Below are positions 14,316-19,557 of a stretch of DNA of 19,557 bases, piece after piece (position 1 is the first letter of the stretch; the number at the start of each line of letters is the position of its first letter). The notes below the pieces were generated by a model. It had not been told where the DNA came from. It saw only the letters and a list, made by a program, of their open reading frames with translations, and made no database searches. The DNA comes from DATBIO01 sp036556965 (GTDB lineage Bacteria > Acidobacteriota > Vicinamibacteria > Fen-336). Both the position numbers and the translations under genes were made by a program. The stretch is taken from assembly GCA_036556965.1 (NCBI GenBank), contig DATBIO010000328.1, positions 1-19,557 of the forward strand, read 5' to 3'.

Positions 14316-15914
14316 ATGGCCGACGACAGACCCGCCCGGCTCGGCACCTGGGAGAGCGTCACCGCCGTGGCCAGGAGCTGGCGGCTGCTCTCGGTGACGC
14401 TGCTGTCCTTCTCCTCCGGCCTTCCCCTGGGCCTGGTCTGGATCGCCATCCCCACCTGGATGACGCAGGCGGGCCTCGACATCAAGGTGGTCGGCCTCTT
14501 CACGCTGGCCCAGGCGCCCTGGAGCTTCAAGTTCCTCTGGTCGCCGCTCATGGACCGTTACCCGCTGCCGTTCCTGGGGCGGAAGCGGGGCTGGATCCTG
14601 GTCACGCAGGTGGCCCTGGTCGGCCTGGGCCTGTGGCTGGCCGGCGTCCCTCCCAGCGCGGAGACGGTGTGGGTGATCGGCGCCGTGGCCCTGGCCACCG
14701 GCTTCGCCGCGGCCAGCCAGGACATCGCCTACGACGCCTACACCGTGGAGGTGCTGCACAAGGAGGAGCAGGGGGCGGCGGTGGGCGCGCGCGTGGCCCT
14801 CTACCGCGCGGCGATGTTCGTGAGCGGGGGCGTCGCCATCACCCTGGTGGCCCAGTGGTCGTGGTTCTGGGTGAACGTCCTGCTCGCCCTCTGCTACGTC
14901 CCCCTGATGGTCGCGACGTGGAAGGCGCCGGAGCCCGAGGCCCTGCCCGAGCCGCCGCGGACGCTCAAGGACGCGGTGTGGGGGCCGTTCCTGGGCTTCC
15001 TGGGACAGCACCGCGCCATCGAGATCCTGCTCTTCGTGGTCCTGTTCAAGCTCTCCGACAACCTCACCCAGGCCCTCACCGGACCCTTCCTGGTGCAGAT
15101 GGGCTTCAGTCCCGCCGACGTCGGCGTGGGCCGGAGCGGCATGGCCATCGCCGCCACCATCGTGGGCACGTTCCTGGGCGGCCTGCTCACCAACGCGATG
15201 GGCCTGGGCCGCGCGCTGTGGGTCACGGGCCTCCTCCAGGTCGTGTCCAACCTGGGCTACGCGCTGGTGGCCCAGGTGGGCCCCAACCGCGCCGTCATGT
15301 ACGCGGCGGTGGGCTTCGAGCTGGGCACGAGCGGGCTGGGCACGGGGGCCTTCGGCGTGCTGCTGTTCCGGCTCACGCAGAAGCGGTTCTCGGCCACGCA
15401 GTTCGCCCTGCTCTCGAGCCTGTTCTCCATCCCGCGCTTCCTGGCCGGTCCGCCCGCGGGCATCCTGGCGGACAGCCTGGGCTGGCGCGACTTCTACGTG
15501 CTCACCCTCTTCGCGGGCATCCCCGGCATGGTGATGCTGGCCCGCTTCGTGCCCTGGAGCGTGCGCGACCCCGAGTTCCACGTCGCCGCTCCCCGGCGCG
15601 GCGAGCCGCTCGGCCGCGGAGCCCTGCTCGTGCGGGCGGCCGTGGGGGGCTTCCTGGCCTGGGCCCTGGGCGTGGTCACCATGGCCACCATGTGGGCCAT
15701 GCGCAACTACCGCGCCCAGCGCGGGTTCGATCTCCCGGGACAGGTCCTGCAGGTGCTGGCCCCGGCGTCGCTGGGGGCGTGGACCACGTTCGTGGGACTG
15801 GCCGTGATCGGGCTGTCGGTGGGCGTGATGTGGGCGGCCACCCTGGTGGCCCGCCACGGCGTGCGCGCCGTGCCCGCGGGCGCCGTCCCCGGTCCCCCCG
15901 TGGACGCGGCCTGA
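14316..15914 (+). CDS. AmpG-like MFS transporter
   Basis: The 532-residue product is an inner-membrane major facilitator protein. The N-terminal part carries AmpG-type signatures: SSGLPLGLVWIAIPTWM (TM1), KVVGLFTLAQAPWSFKFLWSPLMDR (TM2 and the loop), LGRKRGWIL (the 2-3 loop basic motif) and ASQDIAYDAYTVEVL in TM4-5. AmpG imports anhydro-muropeptides released from peptidoglycan for recycling. Some relatives carry other substrates, so the cargo is inferred. Twelve core helices seem to be followed by two more hydrophobic segments near the C-terminus (GGFLAWALGVVTMATMW and TTFVGLAVIGLSVGVMWAATL), consistent with the 14-helix form reported for AmpG. ATG 14316 has GAGGGGG (14301-14307) 8 nt upstream. 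The gene is divergent from lysC and is followed after 73 nt by the ECF sigma gene. Confidence 0.82.
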   Translation: MADDRPARLGTWESVTAVARSWRLLSVTLLSFSSGLPLGLVWIAIPTWMTQAGLDIKVVGLFTLAQAPWSFKFLWSPLMDRYPLPFLGRKRGWILVTQVALVGLGLWLAGVPPSAETVWVIGAVALATGFAAASQDIAYDAYTVEVLHKEEQGAAVGARVALYRAAMFVSGGVAITLVAQWSWFWVNVLLALCYVPLMVATWKAPEPEALPEPPRTLKDAVWGPFLGFLGQHRAIEILLFVVLFKLSDNLTQALTGPFLVQMGFSPADVGVGRSGMAIAATIVGTFLGGLLTNAMGLGRALWVTGLLQVVSNLGYALVAQVGPNRAVMYAAVGFELGTSGLGTGAFGVLLFRLTQKRFSATQFALLSSLFSIPRFLAGPPAGILADSLGWRDFYVLTLFAGIPGMVMLARFVPWSVRDPEFHVAAPRRGEPLGRGALLVRAAVGGFLAWALGVVTMATMWAMRNYRAQRGFDLPGQVLQVLAPASLGAWTTFVGLAVIGLSVGVMWAATLVARHGVRAVPAGAVPGPPVDAA

Positions 15915-15942
15915 GCCCGGGAATCCCCGCCCCGGCCGGAGC

Positions 15943-15948
15943 GTAGAA
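15943..15948 (+). promoter_or_regulatory. Possible -10 element upstream of the ECF sigma gene
   Basis: TAGAAT (4 of 6 matches to TATAAT, in context GCGTAGAATCG) lies 39 nt before the ATG. No recognisable -35 stands 17 nt upstream, so this is weak support for a housekeeping promoter. Confidence 0.25.
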
Positions 15949-15958
15949 TCGTCAAGGA

Positions 15959-15978
15959 ACCGGCGTCCCGGCGCCGGT
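15959..15978 (+). repeat. Perfect 7-bp inverted repeat before the ECF sigma start codon
   Basis: ACCGGCG (15959-15965) and CGCCGGT (15972-15978) are exact inverted copies around the 6-nt loop TCCCGG. The repeat ends 9 nt before ATG 15988. The only ribosome-binding candidate is a weak AAGG (15983-15986) right at the start codon. In the mRNA this would be a very stable hairpin beside the initiation site, or in DNA an operator. Confidence 0.5.
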
Positions 15979-15987
15979 GTCCAAGGC

Positions 15988-16623
15988 ATGAGCGCGAAAC
16001 CGATGTCCTCCCGCGAGCTGGCCCTGACCGCCGACGGCGCGGTCCGGCCCGCGGCGGAGCGCGGGCTCGTCGAGCAGTGCCGCCGCGGCAACGCGGAGGC
16101 CTTCGCCCGGCTGGTCGCCCTCCACGAGGCCATGGTCTTCAACCTCGCCTGCCGGCTCCTCGGACATCCCGAGGAGGCGCGCGACGCCGCGCAGGAGGTC
16201 TTCCTGCAGGTGTACCGCGTGCTCGGCCGCTTCGAGGGCCGCAGCACCCTGAGGACGTGGATCTACCGGATCGTGGTCAACCACTGCCGGAACCGCCGCC
16301 GCTTCTGGATGCGGCGGCAGCGCGCGCAGGCGCTCCCCCTCCAGGAGCTGACGCCGGCGGACGAGGGGCGCCTGTCCCGGGCCGCCTCGCCCACGCCCGA
16401 GGAGCTGCTCGCCCGGCGCGAGGAGGCGCGCCGCGTGCAGGACGCGCTGCACCGCGTGTCGTTCGCGCACCGGGCCGTGCTCGTGCTGCGCGAGGTCGAG
16501 GGCCTCTCCTGCGCCGAGATCGCGCTGGCCCTCGACGTGGCGGAGGGCACGGTCAAGAGCCGCCTGGCGCGCGCGCGCGACGCCCTGCGCGCCCAGCTCC
16601 AGGCGCGGGAGGCGGCGCGATGA
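15988..16623 (+). CDS. ECF-type RNA polymerase sigma factor (RpoE-like)
   Basis: The 211-residue product has the two conserved ECF domains. Sigma-2 covers about 25-100 and includes FARLVALHEAMVFNLACRLLG, the -10 binding segment DAAQEVFLQVYRVLGRFEG and STLRTWIYRIVVNHCRNRRR. Sigma-4 covers about 150-205 (FAHRAVLVLREVEGLSCAEIALAL and the recognition helix region VAEGTVKSRLARARDAL). The linker of about 45 residues contains no extra domain. ECF factors direct transcription in response to envelope or other stress and are normally held by a co-encoded anti-sigma factor. Here the next gene overlaps by 4 nt (ATGA) and encodes such a protein. ATG 15988 was chosen; an in-frame ATG at 16003 would lose only five residues. 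Ribosome-binding signals are weak for both. Confidence 0.93.
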   Translation: MSAKPMSSRELALTADGAVRPAAERGLVEQCRRGNAEAFARLVALHEAMVFNLACRLLGHPEEARDAAQEVFLQVYRVLGRFEGRSTLRTWIYRIVVNHCRNRRRFWMRRQRAQALPLQELTPADEGRLSRAASPTPEELLARREEARRVQDALHRVSFAHRAVLVLREVEGLSCAEIALALDVAEGTVKSRLARARDALRAQLQAREAAR

Positions 16624-17342
16624 GCTGCGCGTCCGTGCGGCGGCGCTTCTCGTCCTTCCGCGACCGCGACCTTCCCGGCGCGCAGGCGCGCACGGTGGAG
16701 GTCCACCTCGCCGCCTGCCCGGCCTGCGCGTCGCGCTGGCGCCAGTACACGGCGGCCCTGGACGGCCTCGGCTCGGCGCCCCGGCTCCACAGCCCGGACG
16801 GCATCGCGCAGCGGGTGCTGGCGCGGCTGGAGGTGGAGACGCGCGGGCCCGGCCTGGCCCTGCTCTATCGCCCCGCCTGGGCGGCGCGGCCGCTGATCCT
16901 GCCCAGCCTGGTCACCGCCCTGCTCGTCTTCGCGGGCGTGATCGCCGGGGCCCTCGCCCTCGACCGGCCCGAGCCGCTGCCGGAGGTGGCCACGGCGTCG
17001 CTCCCGCCGTGGGAGGCGTCGGCGGCGCCGTGGGGCACGGAGGGCAACCCGCGCTTCCCCGTGAGCGGCGTGGGGGTGCCCCGCGCCCGTCCCGGCCTGG
17101 CCCTCCCGCCGGAGGTCCTGGCCGCCCTGGGTGACGACACCCTCTTCGTGGAGACGGTGGTGGCGCGCGACGGCAGCGTGTCCGCCGTGAACCTGCTGCA
17201 AGGCGACCTCGAGCGCGCGCGCGGCGTGCTGGAGGCGCTGCGCCAGGCGCGCTTCGAGCCCACGCTCCTCAACGGGCGACCGGTGGCGGTCAGCGTCTAT
17301 CGGCTGATCAGCGCGCTCGAGGTGCGGGCGCACGTCACCTAG
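16620..17342 (+). CDS. Membrane anti-sigma factor with zinc-finger N-terminus and TonB-C-like C-terminal domain
   Basis: The 240-residue product starts with a ZAS/zf-HC2-type anti-sigma domain. Cys3 and the HxxxCxxC set His29, Cys33 and Cys36 (EVHLAACPACASRW) are the expected zinc ligands. A cytoplasmic helix (IAQRVLARLEVE) leads to one transmembrane segment (about 91-114, PLILPSLVTALLVFAGVIAGALAL). After a Pro/Ala linker, residues about 176-238 resemble a TonB C-terminal domain: VVARDGSVSAVNLLQG, then EALRQARFEPTLLNGRPVAVSV, matching the alpha/beta pattern and the FxPxxxNGxPVxV segment of that family. The N-terminal domain should bind the sigma factor in the cytoplasm, and the C-terminal domain should lie in the periplasm as a possible sensor. 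The start ATG 16620 overlaps the sigma stop (ATGA). The TAG stop lies in a CTAG shared with the convergent gene. The TonB-C assignment is by eye. Confidence 0.85.
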   Translation: MSCASVRRRFSSFRDRDLPGAQARTVEVHLAACPACASRWRQYTAALDGLGSAPRLHSPDGIAQRVLARLEVETRGPGLALLYRPAWAARPLILPSLVTALLVFAGVIAGALALDRPEPLPEVATASLPPWEASAAPWGTEGNPRFPVSGVGVPRARPGLALPPEVLAALGDDTLFVETVVARDGSVSAVNLLQGDLERARGVLEALRQARFEPTLLNGRPVAVSVYRLISALEVRAHVT

Positions 17343-18235
17343 GCCTCCCCCCGGCGCAGCGTGCGGGCGGCCGCCCCCACGGTGTCCACTTCGAGGAGGG
17401 CCAGGGCGCCTTGCCGCGCGCGCAGGGCGCGGACCCGCGGCCCGACCGGGCTCCAGACGGCGGGATCGGTGGGGCCGAACAGGGCGAGGGTAGGCGCGCC
17501 CGCGGCCGCGGCGAGGTGCGAGACGCCGGAGTCGTTGCCCACGTAGAGGCCGCACTCCGCGAGCACCGCCCCCAGCTCGCGCGCGCCGAGGCCCGCCACG
17601 CGCTCCGCCCCCCGCGCGGCGTGCAGGGCCGCGACCTCCTCGCCGTCCGCCGGCCCCTCGACGAGCAGCCAGCGCCGGTGTGGCTCGAGATGCGCGGCGA
17701 GCTGCTCGTAGAGGGGCGCCGGCCAGTTCTTGGCCGCGGAGCCGCTGCCCGGGTGGAGGGCGAGGAAGCGGGGGGGCAGGCGGGCGACGACGCGCCGCGC
17801 CGCCTCCCGCTCCTCCGGGGAGAAGGCCAGGGGCGGCGGGTCCGCGGGGGCGGCGAAGCCGAGCGTGCGCACCGGCCGGGCCAGCCATTCCGCGGCGTGC
17901 GCGCCGCCCGCCGGCGTCGGATCCCAGCCCACGACCTTCGAGATGTGGCGCCGCAGGTTCTCCAGGACGGCCGCGCTCCGCGTGTAGGCCACGGCGAGGT
18001 CGAACCCGGTGAGCCAGGGAAGGCGCGCCTCCTCGGCGTGGAGGGCGGCGTGGCCCGCGCGCTCCCACGGCAGCACGGCATGGGCTTCGCCCGGCCCCGC
18101 CCCGAGCAGGGCGCAGGCGGCCTCCGAGGGCGCGAGCAGCGTGACCTCCTCGCCCGCCGCGCGGAGGGCGAAGATGGTGGGACGCAGGAGGAGGACGTCC
18201 CCCAGCGCTCCCGCGCGGAGCAGGAGCACCTTCAC
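17339..18235 (-). CDS. Glycosyltransferase family 9 protein (ADP-heptose:LPS heptosyltransferase type)
   Basis: Family 9 enzymes (WaaC, WaaF and relatives) add heptose from ADP-heptose to the LPS core on the cytoplasmic face of the inner membrane. The 298-residue product has the GT-B layout: N-terminal VKVLLLRAGALGDVLLLRP, then the C-terminal Rossmann half with LALHPGSGSAAKNWP (the HPGxGxxxKxWP donor-side motif) and YVGNDSGVSHLAAAAGAPTLALFGPTDPAVWSP, the signature nucleotide-sugar binding segment. It is shorter than E. coli WaaC/WaaF (about 320-350 residues), so specificity is open. The start is GTG 18235, which puts LLLRAGALGD at the N-terminus. The open frame upstream is low-complexity and overlaps the neighbouring gene. 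It follows the propeller protein after 28 nt, so the two are probably co-transcribed. Confidence 0.9.
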   Translation of the reverse strand: MKVLLLRAGALGDVLLLRPTIFALRAAGEEVTLLAPSEAACALLGAGPGEAHAVLPWERAGHAALHAEEARLPWLTGFDLAVAYTRSAAVLENLRRHISKVVGWDPTPAGGAHAAEWLARPVRTLGFAAPADPPPLAFSPEEREAARRVVARLPPRFLALHPGSGSAAKNWPAPLYEQLAAHLEPHRRWLLVEGPADGEEVAALHAARGAERVAGLGARELGAVLAECGLYVGNDSGVSHLAAAAGAPTLALFGPTDPAVWSPVGPRVRALRARQGALALLEVDTVGAAARTLRRGEA

Positions 18236-18263
18236 GGCGGGGTGGGGCCGGGGGCGTCCGGGC

Positions 18264-19557
18264 TCAGGGCACCTCGACGCGCGCGGTGGCCGTGTTGCCG
18301 AGGAGGTCCGCCGCCCGCACCACCACGAGGTGGGGCCCCGGTGCGGAGAGGTCGCCCAGCGTGATCTCGAAGGTCTCCTCCAGCGCGTCGTTGATGCCGT
18401 CCACGGGGTGGACCTCCCGCCAGCGCCCGCCGTCCACCGAGTACTCGGCCCGGCGCACGATGCTGCTGTCGTCCCGCGCCACCGCGCGCACACGGCCCCC
18501 CGCGAGCGAGGCGGTGACCACGGGCGGCGTGTTGTCCACGTCGAAGGGCGCGCTGTCGCGGTCCGAGGTGAGGGCCAGGGCCTCCGGGTTGGAGGGCGCG
18601 TCGCTGGCCACCACGCGCACGACGTAGCGGCCGTTGGGCACCGTGGCCGTGTCCCAGGCCACCACCGCCTCCGTCAGGTTCCGCCGCAGGGGGCGGAAGC
18701 GCGAGTCGCCGGCGGCGCGGTAGAGCACGTCGTAGCTCATGGTGTCGCCGTTGGGGTCCTCGGCACGCCAGGTGAAGGTCTGCAGCCCGCGGTGGTAGAG
18801 GCGGCGGCTGTAGGCGGTGGACACCCCCAGCGACGTGCGCGCAGAGGCGACGGGGGCGCCGGCGCGGGTTTCCCCGGGGGAGCCCTCGAGGCCCAGGATC
18901 TCGCCTTCGGGGTTGATGGAGAGCGGCTTCTGGAAGACCTCGCCCGCGGGCAGGACGGTGATGGACGTGACCTGTGGGCGCAGGTTCCGCTGCAGGAACG
19001 CGGTGGACACCGTGTCCAGCACCGGGGTGGCGGCCCCCTTGCTCACGAGGACGGCCTTGAGCTGGAGGAAGCGCGCGCTCGGGCTGGCCACGCTCTGCCC
19101 GGCGGGGGCCGTGTAGGGAGGCGACCAGTCGGTCCAGGTCGAGTCCGGGGTGGAGGTGTTGCCGCTGCGCGAGTAGAGCACGACGGAGGCGCCTTCCGGC
19201 ATGCGCGCGTCCCAGCGCAGCCGCCCCCAGGCGGAGACGGTGTCCGTGTCGCGGACCTTGGAGGTGAAGGTGCCGCGCGGGCCGAGCCCGGCGGTGAGCG
19301 CGTGCAGGGTGCCCGGGTTCGAGGTGGCCACCAGCACCTCGCCGTCCCCCCCGCGGTCGAGCGCGGTCACCTGCTCCGCGGGCAAGGAGGCCACCATGCT
19401 CCACGTGCGGTCGTCGAGGACGCGGTAGACGCGGCCGCTGCCGCCCGTGCCCACGAGCACGCCCTCCGGGTCGGCGGTCATCGCGTAGGGCGTCTCTTCC
19501 CCGGATGACCACAGGGTGTCCACCTCGCCGGAGGGCGCGATGCGCAGCACCGCGCCC
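18264..19557 (-). CDS. C-terminal part of a large propeller/Ig-like exported protein (5' end outside window)
   Basis: The frame is open to the right edge, so the N-terminus is missing. About 431 residues are visible. The first 90 read as propeller blades: VLRIAPSGEVDTLW, PYAMTADPEGVLVGTGGSGRVYRV, VTALDRGGDGEVLVATSNPGTLHAL. A jelly-roll-like or discoidin-like stretch follows (LRWDARMPEGASVVLYSRSG, with TWTDWSPPY). Then come beta-sandwich segments of fibronectin/Ig type (QTFTWRAEDPNGDTMSYDVLYRAAG, NGRYVVRVVASD, and a final HLVVVRAADLLGNTATARVEV). Such architectures are typical of exported or surface proteins, but the signal peptide is outside the window. No catalytic motif was seen. It is upstream of the glycosyltransferase gene by 28 nt. 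Function is unknown. Confidence 0.8.
   Translation of the reverse strand, partial: GAVLRIAPSGEVDTLWSSGEETPYAMTADPEGVLVGTGGSGRVYRVLDDRTWSMVASLPAEQVTALDRGGDGEVLVATSNPGTLHALTAGLGPRGTFTSKVRDTDTVSAWGRLRWDARMPEGASVVLYSRSGNTSTPDSTWTDWSPPYTAPAGQSVASPSARFLQLKAVLVSKGAATPVLDTVSTAFLQRNLRPQVTSITVLPAGEVFQKPLSINPEGEILGLEGSPGETRAGAPVASARTSLGVSTAYSRRLYHRGLQTFTWRAEDPNGDTMSYDVLYRAAGDSRFRPLRRNLTEAVVAWDTATVPNGRYVVRVVASDAPSNPEALALTSDRDSAPFDVDNTPPVVTASLAGGRVRAVARDDSSIVRRAEYSVDGGRWREVHPVDGINDALEETFEITLGDLSAPGPHLVVVRAADLLGNTATARVEVP

Noticed and set aside
15956..15982. Canonical ECF promoter (GGAAC ... GTC) for autoregulation of the sigma gene
   Set aside because: The spacing between GGAAC and GTC is 18 nt, longer than the usual 15-17 nt, and the -10 is incomplete. 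It is kept only as a possibility under the hairpin finding.
13011..16247. A minus-strand open frame of over 1000 codons across the permease, ECF and aspartokinase genes
   Set aside because: It is antisense to, or out of frame with, well-recognised proteins and has no family-like motifs. The same GC-bias artefact explains it.
1..19557. Mobile elements, CRISPR arrays, tRNAs, toxin-antitoxin or defence genes
   Set aside because: No terminal inverted repeats, transposase motifs, regularly spaced repeats or cloverleaf sequences were found. Gene content and base composition are uniform, as expected for core chromosome.

Overview
The window is a very GC-rich (about 70% or more by eye), densely coded bacterial chromosome segment. 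The gene content is housekeeping plus cell envelope. A BamD-type lipoprotein, a family 9 (heptosyltransferase-type) glycosyltransferase and a TonB-C-like periplasmic domain point to a Gram-negative envelope. The TPR/GAF sigma-54 activator, the stand-alone PASTA protein between rsmB and rpe, and the large propeller/Ig-like exported protein fit Acidobacteriota-type or Myxococcota/Desulfobacterota-type genomes. I lean weakly to Acidobacteriota. No tRNA, rRNA, CRISPR array, transposase or phage gene was seen, and no gene-free stretch exceeds 300 bases.

Region 1 (1-2516, minus strand): a partial multi-pass membrane protein (possibly a GT-C glycosyltransferase) runs off the left edge. It is preceded by an exported LysM protein whose C-terminal half carries an internal duplication. 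A strong hairpin separates the two genes, and a good sigma-70-type promoter precedes the LysM gene.

Region 2 (2517-10229, minus strand): a nine-gene probable operon in the order aroC, def, fmt, rsmB, PASTA protein, rpe, YbgC-like thioesterase, NAD-dependent sugar epimerase, bamD. Gaps are 9, 12, 3 and 79 nt, then four consecutive 4-nt stop/start overlaps. It joins chorismate synthesis, formyl-Met handling and 16S rRNA methylation to envelope biogenesis.

Region 3 (10230-13039, plus strand): divergent from aroC lies an 895-residue sigma-54 activator with a TPR-like N-terminus, a probable GAF domain, AAA+ and Fis HTH. It converges on an aspartokinase gene (13046-14260, minus) with only 6 nt between stop codons.

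Region 4 (14264-17342, plus strand): divergent from lysC is an AmpG-like MFS permease, then an ECF sigma factor. The sigma gene overlaps a membrane anti-sigma factor that has a zinc-binding N-terminus and, unusually, a TonB-C-like C-terminal domain.

Region 5 (17339-19557, minus strand): a family 9 glycosyltransferase whose stop codon shares a CTAG palindrome with the anti-sigma stop codon. Upstream of it is the C-terminal part of a large propeller/Ig-like exported protein that runs off the right edge.

The most notable candidates are the anti-sigma/TonB-C fusion, the duplicated module in the LysM protein, and the TPR-GAF sigma-54 activator facing the aroC operon. No wholly unfamiliar multi-gene system was recognised.
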